This document shows, piece after piece, positions 42,836 through 51,080 of a stretch of DNA of 52,693 nt. The position numbers and the translations under genes are program-made. Below the pieces are notes generated by a model, which saw only the letters and a program-made list of their open reading frames with translations, made no database searches and was not told the DNA's origin. The first letter of the stretch is position 1. Every line of letters begins with the position of its first letter. Location of the stretch: NCBI GenBank assembly GCA_035531755.1, contig DATKSK010000011.1, forward strand, positions 1 to 52,693, in the 5' to 3' direction. The DNA comes from Acidimicrobiales bacterium. Lineage in GTDB: Bacteria; Actinomycetota; Acidimicrobiia; Acidimicrobiales; UBA8190.

Positions 42836-43638
42836 ACGCACCCCGCCCCGGCGCGGCGCGCCCGGCTGTTCCCGGGTGGGGACCGGCCGCCACGTGGGTC
42901 GTGCGCGGCCTCGGCCTGACGGCGGCGGTCGCCGTGGCCGTCACCGTGTGGCTCGGGCTGTGGATCACGCCACCCGACCAGACGCAGCACGACCTGGTCC
43001 GCCTCGTCTACGTGCACCCGCCCATCGCGTGGGTGTCGCTCTACCTCGCGTTCGGTGTCGCCGCGGTGTCGAGCCTGCTGTGGCTGTGGCCCCGGACGCG
43101 CAGCCCGTTCTGGGACCGCCTGGCGGCGTCCTCCGTGGAGGTGGGGGCCGTCTTCACCGCGCTCACGCTCGTCACCGGCTCGATCTGGGGCCGGCCGACC
43201 TGGGGGGTGTGGTGGGTGTGGGACGCGCGCCTCACCTCGACGGCGCTGCTGTTCGTGCTCCTCCTCGGATACCTGGCCATGCGCCGTGTTCCCGCCGACC
43301 CGGACGCCCGGGCCCGGCGCTGCGCGGCGGTCGCGCTCGTGGCCGCCGCCGACGTCCCCATCGTGCACTTCTCGGTCAACTGGTGGCGGACGCTGCACCA
43401 GGACGCCACCGTGCTCAACGCCAACCTGTCGCCGACCATCCACGGGTCGATGGCGTGGACGCTGCTGGTCGGGTTCGTGGCGTTCACCCTGCTGTTCGCC
43501 TGGATGCTGGCCGTGCGCTACCGGATCGAGGTGCTGTCGGAGCTCGTCCAGGAGTCCGAGCTCGACGTGGCGCTGCACGAGCGGTGGGCGGAAGGCGCCG
43601 AGCACGTGACGCGCGAGCCCGATGGGGTCCTGACGTGA
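42832..43638 (+). CDS. ccmC: Haem-handling protein CcmC
   Basis: A 268-residue, six-helix membrane protein that places haem on CcmE. The tryptophan-rich WWD domain reads WGRPTWGVWWVWDARLTS (from about residue 119). Its flanking haem-ligand histidines appear in VYVHPPIAWVSLYL and VPIVHFSVNWWRTLHQD. This H...WWD...H layout distinguishes CcmC from CcmF, which has four histidines. The start is GTG at 42832, within a 4-bp overlap with ccmB; AGGAGG lies upstream inside ccmB. A 34-bp repeat-containing gap follows before ccmD, the only non-overlapping junction from ccmA to ccmI. Confidence 0.95.
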   Translation: MNAPRPGAARPAVPGWGPAATWVVRGLGLTAAVAVAVTVWLGLWITPPDQTQHDLVRLVYVHPPIAWVSLYLAFGVAAVSSLLWLWPRTRSPFWDRLAASSVEVGAVFTALTLVTGSIWGRPTWGVWWVWDARLTSTALLFVLLLGYLAMRRVPADPDARARRCAAVALVAAADVPIVHFSVNWWRTLHQDATVLNANLSPTIHGSMAWTLLVGFVAFTLLFAWMLAVRYRIEVLSELVQESELDVALHERWAEGAEHVTREPDGVLT

Positions 43639-43670
43639 GGAGCACCGTGAGGAGCGCCGTGAGGAGCACG
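43635..43670 (+). repeat. Three 12-bp repeats carrying Shine-Dalgarno sequences before ccmD
   Basis: GTGAGGAGCACC, GTGAGGAGCGCC and GTGAGGAGCACG follow each other at 43635, 43647 and 43659. Each holds an AGGAG core and a GTG. The first GTGA overlaps the ccmC stop, and the last AGGAG lies about 7 nt before the ccmD GTG at 43673. Confidence 0.85.
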
Positions 43671-43672
43671 CG

Positions 43673-43801
43673 GTGAGGTACATCGACGCGGGCTACGCCG
43701 TCGCCCTGTCCGTCCTCGCCGCGTACGCCGCCGTTCTCGTGCGTCGCCGGAGGCGCCTACAGCGGTGGGTGGAGCGCTCGCCCGAGCAGCCCTCGCCATG
43801 A
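43673..43801 (+). CDS. ccmD: Haem exporter small subunit CcmD
   Basis: A 42-residue single-helix protein, too short for many gene finders. It reads VRYIDAGYAVALSVLAAYAA, then VLVRRRRRLQRW. The tyrosine before the helix, the hydrophobic segment and the basic cytoplasmic edge are the CcmD pattern (about 40-70 residues in most species). CcmD is needed to release holo-CcmE from the CcmABC complex. GTG at 43673 has AGGAG about 7 nt upstream inside a tandem repeat. The stop overlaps the ccmE ATG (ATGA). Position between ccmC and ccmE is the main support. Confidence 0.8.
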   Translation: MRYIDAGYAVALSVLAAYAAVLVRRRRRLQRWVERSPEQPSP

Positions 43802-44346
43802 GCGAGCCGTTCACGGCGGCGTCCCCGTCGGGCGTCGCCGGCGCCACGGCCGTCGTCGCGGGGGTGGAGGCGGCGCCCGGCGCGCCCGGTGCCGCACCGG
43901 GTGCCGCGCCCGGCGGGCCGGTACGCCCGCGCCGGAGGAACACCCGCCTGTGGGTCGTCGGCACCGTGCTGGTGGCGGCGTTCGCGTTCCTGCTCGTCAA
44001 GGGGCTCGGCAGCTCCCTGAACTATTTCGAGACGGTGGACCAGGCCGTCGCGCACAAGACCGCGCTCGGGGCGCGCACCTTCCGGCTCGAAGGCGTCGTC
44101 GTCCCCGGGACGGTGCACCGCGACTCCGGCGGTGTCCGCTTCGTGGCCGCCGGCACCCGGCACCGCGTGGCGGTGGTCAACCACGGCAACCCGCCCCAGC
44201 TGTTCCAGCCGAACATCCCGGTCGTGGTCGTCGGCCACTTCTCGGGGAGCACCTTCGTCTCGGACCAGGTGATCGTCGACCACAGCGCCCAGTACGTCCA
44301 GCAGCATCCCGACCGAGTCAGGGCGCCGAACGGGACCACTCGGTGA
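43798..44346 (+). CDS. ccmE: Haem chaperone CcmE
   Basis: A 182-residue membrane-anchored chaperone that covalently binds haem. A long Ala/Pro/Gly-rich cytoplasmic N-terminus is followed by a single helix (VVGTVLVAAFAFLLVKGL) and the OB-fold domain (FETVDQAVAHKT, then RLEGVVVPGTVHRD). The haem motif is HxxxY: VDHSAQYV (H162, Y166). This is the histidine form, not the cysteine form (CxxxY) reported for some other bacteria and archaea. The N-terminal extension, about 45 residues before the helix, is longer than in E. coli. The stop overlaps the ccmF GTG by 4 bp. Confidence 0.93.
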   Translation: MSEPFTAASPSGVAGATAVVAGVEAAPGAPGAAPGAAPGGPVRPRRRNTRLWVVGTVLVAAFAFLLVKGLGSSLNYFETVDQAVAHKTALGARTFRLEGVVVPGTVHRDSGGVRFVAAGTRHRVAVVNHGNPPQLFQPNIPVVVVGHFSGSTFVSDQVIVDHSAQYVQQHPDRVRAPNGTTR

Positions 44347-46460
44347 ACGCCGCCCTCGGGCACGCCGGCGTCCTGCTCAGCCTGGTCGCCTCGCTCGTCG
44401 GGGTGGCGGTGATCGGTTACGGGCTGGCGCGCGGGCGCGCCGACACGGCGCGCGCCGGTCGCATGTACGCCGGGCTGGTGCTGTTGGGCGCGGTCGTCGG
44501 GACCGTGGCGATGGAACGCGCGCTCGTGACCCACGACTTCTCGCTCGCCTTCGTGGCCGCCAACAACAGCCGGTCGACGCCGCTGCTCTACGCCATCACC
44601 GGGATGTGGTCGGCGCTCGCCGGGTCGATCCTGCTGTGGGGGCTCATCCTCGCCGGCTACATCGCGGCGATGGTGTGGCGCTTCCGCCGGCAGGCGGCCG
44701 ACCCGCTCGTCGCCTGGGCGACCCTGGTCACCTTCGCCGTGGCCGCCTTCTTCTTCGCCCTGATGGCAGGGCCGGCCGACCCGTTCCGTACGGTCGCCGG
44801 GCCCGTTCCCGCCAACGGGCTCGGGCCGAACGTGCTGTTGCAGGACAACCCGCTCGTGGCCTTCCACCCGCCGATCCTCTACCTCGGGTTCGTCGGGTTC
44901 ACGATCCCGTTCGCCTTCGCGGTGGCGTCGCTCGTCACCGGGAGGGTGGGTGAGGGCTGGCAGCTCGCCACCCGGCGGTGGGCGTTGTTCGCGTGGGGAT
45001 TCCTGACGGTGGGGATCGTCCTCGGCGCGTGGTGGTCGTACCAGGTCCTCGGGTGGGGCGGCTTCTGGGCGTGGGACCCGGTCGAGAACGCCTCGTTCCT
45101 CCCGTGGCTGTGCGCCACCGCCTACCTGCACTCGGTGCTCGTGCAGGAGCGCCGTGGCCTGTTGCGGGTGTGGAACCTGTCGCTCGTGATCGCGACCTTC
45201 AGCCTCACCATCCTGGGCACCTTCCTCACGAGGTCCGGGGTCATCGCGTCCGTGCACGCCTTCTCGGACTCCGACATCGGGCCGCTGCTGCTCGGGTTCT
45301 TCGGTGCCGTCCTCGCCACGGGCGTGGGCCTCATCGCCTGGCGCGGCGACCGCTTGCGGTCGCCCGGCGGGATCGACTCGGCGGTGAGCCGCGAAGGCGC
45401 GTTCCTGCTCAACAACCTCCTGTTCGTGGGCTTCGCCTTCGTGGTGCTGCTCGGGACGGTCTTCCCATTGCTCTACGAGGCGTTCCGCGGCCAGCAGGTC
45501 ACCGTCGGGGCGCCGTACTTCAACGTCATGACCATGCCCATCGGCCTGGCATTGCTGTTCCTGATGGCGATCGGGCCGGCGCTGCCGTGGCGCAAGACGA
45601 CCGCCGGCGCCCTGCGCGACCGGCTGACCGTCCCCGCCTGGGTCGGGGCGCTCGTCATCGTGGGCTGCGTGGCCGGTGGCGTGCGCGGGCTCGCACCGCT
45701 CACCGCCTTCGGCCTGGGCGCCTTCGCCGCCGCCGCCAACGCCCGCCAGCTCGTCCTGTCGTCGCGCCGGGCGCACGCGAGCGGCGCCGGCGCGTGGCGC
45801 GGTCTGGTGGGGCGCGCCAACGGGGGCATGGTGGTGCACCTCGGTGTCGTCGTGGTGGCGGTGGCGTTGGCGGCGACAACGTCGTTCGGCCACCGTGGGG
45901 AGGTCCAGCTGCGCCCGGGCGCGGCGGCCACCTTCGACGGCCACCGCATCGAGTTCGTGGGCATCGTCCACCTCCGTACGCCGGCGCGCACCGCCACCGA
46001 AGCCCTCGTGCTGGTGGACGGGCACGGCCCGCTGCGCCCGGCGGTGAGCCAGTTCGGCCAGGGCACGGAGGCCGTGGGCACGCCCGCCATCAGGTCGGGT
46101 TTCGAAGACGACGTCTACCTCACCGTCGACGCCCTGCCGGTGAAGGCGGGGGGGCCCGTGACCATCGGCGTCACCATCCAGCCCCTGGTGGCCTGGCTGT
46201 GGGGTGGCGGTGCGCTGCTCGTGGTCGGGGCGGCACTGGCCGCCGTGCCCGGCAGGAGGCGCCGTCCCACCGATCCGGTCTCGGCGCCGGTGCCGGCGCG
46301 CGCCGCCGACGGCGGTGACGCCCGGCCTCCGGACACGGGGGTGCCGGTCGGCGCCCGACCCGACGGGGTTCCCCCCACCTCGACGACGCCACCGACCGGG
46401 GCGGCGCCATCCGACGGCCACGAGCGCGCCGACGAGCCCGTGCCGGCCGGTTCGCCGTGA
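44343..46460 (+). CDS. ccmF: Cytochrome c haem lyase subunit CcmF
   Basis: A 705-residue polytopic protein that ligates haem from CcmE to apocytochrome c. The WWD domain is WGGFWAWDPVENASFLPWL (from about residue 238). Upstream lie GPNVLLQDNPLVAFHPPILY with a haem-ligand histidine, and HSVLVQERRGLLRVWN further on. SIL-type CcmF motifs such as FSLTILGTFLTRSGVIASVH are complete. The last 60 residues form a Pro/Thr/Ala-rich tail absent from E. coli CcmF, probably cytoplasmic. It is framed by 4-bp overlaps with ccmE and ccmG. Confidence 0.95.
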   Translation: MNAALGHAGVLLSLVASLVGVAVIGYGLARGRADTARAGRMYAGLVLLGAVVGTVAMERALVTHDFSLAFVAANNSRSTPLLYAITGMWSALAGSILLWGLILAGYIAAMVWRFRRQAADPLVAWATLVTFAVAAFFFALMAGPADPFRTVAGPVPANGLGPNVLLQDNPLVAFHPPILYLGFVGFTIPFAFAVASLVTGRVGEGWQLATRRWALFAWGFLTVGIVLGAWWSYQVLGWGGFWAWDPVENASFLPWLCATAYLHSVLVQERRGLLRVWNLSLVIATFSLTILGTFLTRSGVIASVHAFSDSDIGPLLLGFFGAVLATGVGLIAWRGDRLRSPGGIDSAVSREGAFLLNNLLFVGFAFVVLLGTVFPLLYEAFRGQQVTVGAPYFNVMTMPIGLALLFLMAIGPALPWRKTTAGALRDRLTVPAWVGALVIVGCVAGGVRGLAPLTAFGLGAFAAAANARQLVLSSRRAHASGAGAWRGLVGRANGGMVVHLGVVVVAVALAATTSFGHRGEVQLRPGAAATFDGHRIEFVGIVHLRTPARTATEALVLVDGHGPLRPAVSQFGQGTEAVGTPAIRSGFEDDVYLTVDALPVKAGGPVTIGVTIQPLVAWLWGGGALLVVGAALAAVPGRRRRPTDPVSAPVPARAADGGDARPPDTGVPVGARPDGVPPTSTTPPTGAAPSDGHERADEPVPAGSP

Positions 46461-47137
46461 CCGGGACGACGACGGCCGCCGGAGCCGGCCGCGCCGGAGC
46501 CCCCGGCACCGGCGGTCGCGCCGGAGCTCCCCGCACCGCGGGCCCGGCAGGTGTCGATCCGGATGCCGTGCCCGACCCGCAGGCATCCGCACCGCGCCGC
46601 CGGCACACGGCGAGGTGGGCGGCCGCTGCCGCGTTGGTGGTGGGCGCAGGCCTGGTGCTGCTGCTCGCCACGCGCCCGCCCCAGACCGCAACCGAGGTGG
46701 CCACGCCCCTGGTGGGCCAGGCCGCGCCGCGCATCGCCGGCACGACGCTCGCCGGCGGTACGTTCGACTTGTCCGCGCTGCGGGGCCGCTGGGTCGTCGT
46801 CAACTTCTTCGCCAGCTGGTGCACCCCGTGCCAGCAGGAGCAGCCCGAGCTGGTGGCGTTTGCCTACGCGCACCGGCTGCCGACTGATCCCGCGCTCGTC
46901 GGTGTCGTCTTCGACGACTCGGCCTCGACGGCGCGCGCTTTCATGCGGTCGACCGGCGCCACGTGGCCGGCGGTGGTCGATCCCGGTGGCCAACTCGGGC
47001 TCGACTACGGCGTCCGGGGGCCGCCCGAGACGTTCCTGGTCTCGCCGCGCGGCGTCGTGGTCGCGCATTTCGACGGGCCCATGACCAGCGCAGCCCTCGA
47101 CTACTGGCTCGGGCGGGCCTCGGCCGGTGGTGCATGA
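46457..47137 (+). CDS. ccmG: Thioredoxin-like reductase CcmG (DsbE/TlpA type)
   Basis: A 226-residue membrane-anchored thioredoxin-fold protein on the outer face. The N-terminal 50 residues are Ala/Gly/Pro-rich and precede one helix (WAAAAALVVGAGLVLLLA). The catalytic motif is WCTPC (C122 and C125) in VVNFFASWCTPCQQEQPEL. YGVRGPPETFLVSP carries the cis-proline and the GVxGxPET loop typical of CcmG/DsbE. It receives electrons from CcdA and reduces CcmH or the apocytochrome. The start GTG overlaps ccmF by 4 bp. Confidence 0.92.
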   Translation: MTGTTTAAGAGRAGAPGTGGRAGAPRTAGPAGVDPDAVPDPQASAPRRRHTARWAAAAALVVGAGLVLLLATRPPQTATEVATPLVGQAAPRIAGTTLAGGTFDLSALRGRWVVVNFFASWCTPCQQEQPELVAFAYAHRLPTDPALVGVVFDDSASTARAFMRSTGATWPAVVDPGGQLGLDYGVRGPPETFLVSPRGVVVAHFDGPMTSAALDYWLGRASAGGA

Positions 47138-47658
47138 GCTCCATGCCCGCTCGTCGGGGACGCTGGACGTGGGTGGTCCTCGTGCTCGTCGTCGGCGTCG
47201 CCCTGGGCGTGGGGGCGTCACCCGGCGTACCGCCTCCCGGCGTGGCCCAGCGGGTCGTGGCCATCGACGCGCTGGTGCGGTGCCCGAGCTGCGAAGGCAT
47301 CTCGGTCGCCGACTCCTCGGCGTCGACGGCCGTCGCCATCCGGGAGGCGGTGACCGCCCGCGTCCGGGCCGGGCAGAGCGACGCGCAGATCGACGCCTTC
47401 CTGGTGAGCCGCTACGGCCCGAGCATCCTCCTCCGGCCACCGGTGCGCGGGGGGACGGCGTGGGTGTGGGTGCTCCCGCCTGCGGCGCTGGCCCTGGGGC
47501 TGGTGGGGCTCGCCGTGGTGTTCTGGCGCCGCCGGCACCCGGCGCGGGTGACGGTGACCGAGGAGGACCGCGCCCTGGTGGCGCAGGCGCTGGCGGCGCG
47601 CTCGTCACGATCCGGCGGCGGAGGCGGAGCCGACCACGAAATGGCCGGCGACCGGTGA
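47134..47658 (+). CDS. ccmH: Cytochrome c biogenesis protein CcmH
   Basis: A 174-residue protein with an N-terminal signal or anchor helix (TWVVLVLVVGVALGVGA), an outer helical domain and a second helix near residue 120. The redox motif is RCPSCEGISVADSSAS (C50 and C53), corresponding to RCxxCQNQSI in other CcmH/CcdB-like proteins. The downstream FLVSRYGPSILLRPPV is the conserved end of the domain. It holds the CxxCH cysteines of apocytochrome reduced for CcmF. ATG at 47134 is in ATGA overlap with ccmG. The short basic tail is typical of the non-fused form, with CcmI encoded separately. Confidence 0.92.
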   Translation: MSSMPARRGRWTWVVLVLVVGVALGVGASPGVPPPGVAQRVVAIDALVRCPSCEGISVADSSASTAVAIREAVTARVRAGQSDAQIDAFLVSRYGPSILLRPPVRGGTAWVWVLPPAALALGLVGLAVVFWRRRHPARVTVTEEDRALVAQALAARSSRSGGGGGADHEMAGDR

Positions 47659-48455
47659 CGCGCACCGACCTCGACGACGAACGTGGCTTCCTGTTGGCCT
47701 CGCTCGAGGACCTGGAGCGCGAGCATGCCGCGGGCGACCTCTCCGACGCCGACTACGAGGCCCTGCGCGACCGGTACACGCGGCGCGCCGCCGACGTCCT
47801 GCGCGAGCTCGACGCCGCCACCACCGCCGAGCCTGAAGCACCGGTTCCTGCACGTGAGGCCGGGGCTCCTCAGCCGTCGTCGACCCGCGCACGGCGACGG
47901 CACCTCCTGGCCGTGGTGGGCGGGCTTGCGGTGCTCGTGGCCGTGTCGGCCGTGGTGGTCGAGACGCAGACCGGGTCGCGGCTCCCGGGCCAGACGGCCA
48001 CGGGCTCGGTCAGCCTGAGCAAGCCGGAGCAGATCCGCCGGACTCTGGCGCAGGCCGAGACGCTCGAGACCTCGGGTGATGCCGCCGGTGCGCTGCACCT
48101 CTACCACCAGGTGCTCGCCCAGGAGCCCGACCAGGTCGACGCGCTGGCCGAGTCCGGGTGGTTGGAGTTCGAGGCGGGTGCCCAGGCGCAGAGCTCGGCC
48201 GTGCTCACCGAAGCGCTCCAACTCGAGCAGCGGGCGCAACGGTCGGACCCCGGCGCCTACGCACCCCACCTCTACCTGGGCTCGATGCTCCTGGCGGAAG
48301 GGAACGCGCCGGGAGCAGTGACGCAGTACCGCCAGTTCCTGGCGGACGGACCGCCCCAGGACAAGGTTGTGGCGGCGAAGCCGTTCATCGCTCGGGCGTT
48401 CACACAGGTCGGCCAGCCCGTCCCGGCCATGCCCACCGGGGGCTCGGGCTCATAG
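47655..48455 (+). CDS. ccmI: CcmI-like TPR protein
   Basis: A 266-residue protein at the end of the ccm operon. The N-terminal module DERGFLLASLEDLEREHAAG, then DLSDADYEALRDRYTRRAAD, is the coiled, CcmI/CycH-type start. A membrane helix follows (HLLAVVGGLAVLVAVSAVVV), then a helical C-terminal part with TPR-like repeats (GDAAGALHLYHQVLAQEPDQ, and GNAPGAVTQYRQFLADG) that would bind the apocytochrome C-terminus. CcmI chaperones apocytochromes to CcmF/CcmH. The start is GTG at 47655, in GTGA overlap with ccmH. The usual leading membrane helix of CcmI is missing. Confidence 0.8.
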   Translation: MTRTDLDDERGFLLASLEDLEREHAAGDLSDADYEALRDRYTRRAADVLRELDAATTAEPEAPVPAREAGAPQPSSTRARRRHLLAVVGGLAVLVAVSAVVVETQTGSRLPGQTATGSVSLSKPEQIRRTLAQAETLETSGDAAGALHLYHQVLAQEPDQVDALAESGWLEFEAGAQAQSSAVLTEALQLEQRAQRSDPGAYAPHLYLGSMLLAEGNAPGAVTQYRQFLADGPPQDKVVAAKPFIARAFTQVGQPVPAMPTGGSGS

Positions 48456-48747
48456 GGCGCAGCCCTCCCCACCGGCCGGGCCGGGCTCGGCCGTACGATC
48501 GGTGCGCCGGCAGGTGCAGTCATCGATTTCCCTCGTGACAATAGGACAATAGAGAGAGGCAACAGCTTTGCCGGACGCCGCCTGAGGATGGGACAAGCCT
48601 CATCCCCGGGTAGATCTGACGATCCGAGGCGTCAGCTCGAGATCGTCAATTGTGAGGATGCTGCGACCGTTGACATTCTGATTGGCTACCACCCGACGTC
48701 ACGGGTCGCGGGGCAGGGGAACTTTCTTCTCTGAAGGGATGTAGGAC
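48456..48747. other. Intergenic region between ccmI and the beta-helix gene
   Basis: 292 bp without a gene of convincing coding character. GC content drops here compared with the ccm operon. It contains an 11-bp hairpin (48618-48647), a TTGACA hexamer (48670-48675) that could be a -35 with no clear -10 at normal distance, and GATGTAGGAC before the ATG at 48748, which provides a weak ribosome site. Confidence 0.5.
48618..48647. terminator. Strong hairpin after the ccm operon
   Basis: GACGATC-CGAG, loop GCGTCAG, CTCG-A-GATCGTC: 11 base pairs with one bulged A. There is no T-run, so it may be a GC-type terminator of the ccm operon or a structure in the leader of the beta-helix gene. Confidence 0.45.
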
Positions 48748-50490
48748 ATGCGTTCAGGACTGCTGCGGGGCCACCGTTTCGGGGTGGCCGGCATCGCCGG
48801 CGCGTTGCTGTGCGCGGGCTTGGCCGGCGTCGGTGCACCGGCCGCTTCGGCCAAGGCGCACATCCCCGAGGCCCTCTATGTGGGTTCGTTCCACGGTATC
48901 GTCACCCCAGCGTCGGTGACGTTCTCGACGATCCAGGATGCGGTCAAGGCCGCCCAGAAGGGTGACTGGATCCTGATCGCACCGGGCGACTACCACGAGG
49001 CCGGCGACATGGGCGCCAACGCGCCAAGCCCCTCGGACCTCTCCACCGGATGGTACGGGGGCGTCGACGTCGAAACGCCGGGGATCCACCTTCGCGGCAT
49101 GGACCGGAATTCGGTGATCGTCGACGGCACGCTGTCCTCGGCAGCTACACCGTGCAGCTCGTCTCCCGCCGACCAGAACTTCCTCGGCGGCGACGGGCGG
49201 AACGGCATCCTCGTGTGGAAGGCCAACGGCGTCAGCATCGACAACCTCACCGTGTGCAACTTCCTCGCCGGTTCCGGCGACTCCGGCAATGAGATCTGGT
49301 GGAACGGCGAGGCCAATGCGAAGGGCAAGATGGGCATCAAGGGATACTCCGGCAGCTACCTGACGGCGACGTCCACGTACTTCTCCGGCAGTTCCCAGAG
49401 CAACCCCAGCGTCTGCGCCACGTGCGCCCTCTACGGCATCTTCTCGTCGGCGTCGCAGGGGCCGGCGACCCTGACTCAGCTCTACGCCAACAACTTCTCC
49501 GATTCGGGTATCTACGTGGGCGCGTGCAAGCGAGCATGCAACGTGACCATCGACAAGGCGACGATGGAGAACAACGCCCTCGGTTACTCGGGCACGAACT
49601 CCGGCGGACAGATCATCGTCCAGAACTCGACCTTCAACAACAACAAGGATGGCTTCGACACCAACACCGCTCTCACGGGCGACCCGCCCCCGCCCCAGGA
49701 CGGCCGCTGCGCCGGTAAGTCCGCGACACCGTATCCGGGGACCAAATCGTGCTGGATCTTCGAGAACAACCTTGTCGAGAACAACAACAACCCGAACGTG
49801 CCCATCGCCGGCACCGCCGGCCTCGGGCCGACGGGCACCGGCATGACGGTCTCGGGTGGACGCAACGACGTCATCGCCAACAACGAGTTCCTCAACAATG
49901 GCGCCTGGGGCATCCTGTTCCTTCCTTATCCGGACGCCAACACCACCTCGAACGGCAAGACCTGCAAGAGCCAGAAGGGCATCGTGGCTACGGGCCTGGG
50001 CATCGCGGGTGTTTCCTGCCTCTTCGACCCGCAGGGTGACCACCTGGTGAACAACAAGTTCTCCGGCAATGGGACGTTCGGCAACCCGAGCAATGCCGAC
50101 TTCGGCAACCTGCTCATCTCCGGGCACGAGCCGGTGAACTGCTTCTCGGGGAACACCGAATGGGACTCCACGTTCACCAACCAGCTGGGACCGGCGACGA
50201 ATGCGAACGTCGCGGACTCCTATCAGGGGCAGACGCCCTCCACCTGTGGGGCGCGCTCGACCAAGGCGGGACTGCTCGGGAGCAACACTGATCTGACCCT
50301 GCTCGGCCAGGTGGAGTGCGATACCGGCGTCCTCAGCGGGGCGGGCTGCGCGTCGACGCACTACCCACAGCCGACGGCCGTCGTCATGCACCCTCTGCCC
50401 AGCCTGCCTTCGATGCCCAACCCGTGTGCCAACGTGCCGGCGAACCTGTGGTGCCCGGGCGGCTTCCCGGCGGCAAAGGTGACAGGGTAG
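48748..50490 (+). CDS. Secreted right-handed beta-helix protein, cysteine-rich
   Basis: A predicted exported protein of 580 residues. The signal peptide spans about residues 1-35 (AGIAGALLCAGLAGVGAPAA, cut near ASA). Residues about 55-90 carry TFSTIQDAVKAAQKGDWILI, then APGDYHEAGD, the standard entry of pectate-lyase-like parallel beta-helices. Many NN-rich turns follow (ENNALG, NNNKDGF, ENNNNP, ANNEFLNNGAWGI), typical of PbH1 rungs. About 14 cysteines, including CATC and CKRAC, suggest disulfides. No catalytic residues can be named, so polysaccharide binding or cleavage is only possible. Base composition is lower in GC than the ccm genes, a sign of a different origin. Confidence 0.78.
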   Translation: MRSGLLRGHRFGVAGIAGALLCAGLAGVGAPAASAKAHIPEALYVGSFHGIVTPASVTFSTIQDAVKAAQKGDWILIAPGDYHEAGDMGANAPSPSDLSTGWYGGVDVETPGIHLRGMDRNSVIVDGTLSSAATPCSSSPADQNFLGGDGRNGILVWKANGVSIDNLTVCNFLAGSGDSGNEIWWNGEANAKGKMGIKGYSGSYLTATSTYFSGSSQSNPSVCATCALYGIFSSASQGPATLTQLYANNFSDSGIYVGACKRACNVTIDKATMENNALGYSGTNSGGQIIVQNSTFNNNKDGFDTNTALTGDPPPPQDGRCAGKSATPYPGTKSCWIFENNLVENNNNPNVPIAGTAGLGPTGTGMTVSGGRNDVIANNEFLNNGAWGILFLPYPDANTTSNGKTCKSQKGIVATGLGIAGVSCLFDPQGDHLVNNKFSGNGTFGNPSNADFGNLLISGHEPVNCFSGNTEWDSTFTNQLGPATNANVADSYQGQTPSTCGARSTKAGLLGSNTDLTLLGQVECDTGVLSGAGCASTHYPQPTAVVMHPLPSLPSMPNPCANVPANLWCPGGFPAAKVTG

Positions 50491-50629
50491 GAACAGGTAA
50501 GGACAGGTCCAACCGTCGCACGAATCCCGAGCATCCCACCCGCGTTTGGTCGTATGCGGGACGATGCGCTGTGGCTGTCAACGTGCGATACGCAGGCCGT
50601 GACCAGTGCAGTGGCACATATACCGACGC

Positions 50630-50980
50630 ATGCGTCTCGGCGCGGTGGCGACCAGTGTTCTGACGGTGGGGTGCGGGGGACTGTTCATGTCGGCATGCGG
50701 GAACGGATCGGGTTCTCTCGTGGGGTCGGTTCTGGTCGAGGATCCGGTGGCCGGATGGCTCGTCCCAGGTGTAACGCTGACAGTGGACCTGAGGTCGGGT
50801 GACCGTGTCGTGGCGACCGCGCAAGTGAAGCCGCATCACCAGTTCCATTTTCGCGAGCCGTCCGGCACCTACGACCTGGACGCCGTTGGGATCCGAGACT
50901 GCGTCCAGCCGGTGACGATCCATTCGGGAAGGTCGATCACCCACGATCTGAGATGTGGGCCGGCACCGCAAGCCGGCTAG
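50630..50980 (+). CDS. Small lipoprotein with prealbumin-like beta-sandwich
   Basis: A protein of about 116 residues that I do not place in a named family. The N-terminus MRLGAVATSVLTVGCGGLFM ends in SAC|G, a lipobox, so it should be lipid-anchored outside. The mature part GSVLVEDPVAGWLVPGVTLT, later PSGTYDL and IHSGRSITHDLRC, resembles carboxypeptidase regulatory-like (transthyretin-like) sandwiches, in which a PG turn and a GxY motif recur. Two further cysteines (DCVQ and RCGP) may pair. There is no clear ribosome site. It is 140 bp after the beta-helix gene and may act with it at the cell surface (inference). Confidence 0.6.
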   Translation: MRLGAVATSVLTVGCGGLFMSACGNGSGSLVGSVLVEDPVAGWLVPGVTLTVDLRSGDRVVATAQVKPHHQFHFREPSGTYDLDAVGIRDCVQPVTIHSGRSITHDLRCGPAPQAG

Positions 50981-51080
50981 TGATCCCGCTCGCCGGAGTT
51001 GGCATCCGGTTCCCTCCACCTCGGCATCACCTCCCGCCCTCCGAGCCGCGACAGCGTGCTCAGGGCCGTAACGTCGTGGT

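Noticed and set aside
48456-48747. Possible riboswitch (c-di-AMP or similar) before the beta-helix gene
   Set aside because: Only simple hairpins are visible; I cannot match the conserved core of any riboswitch class.
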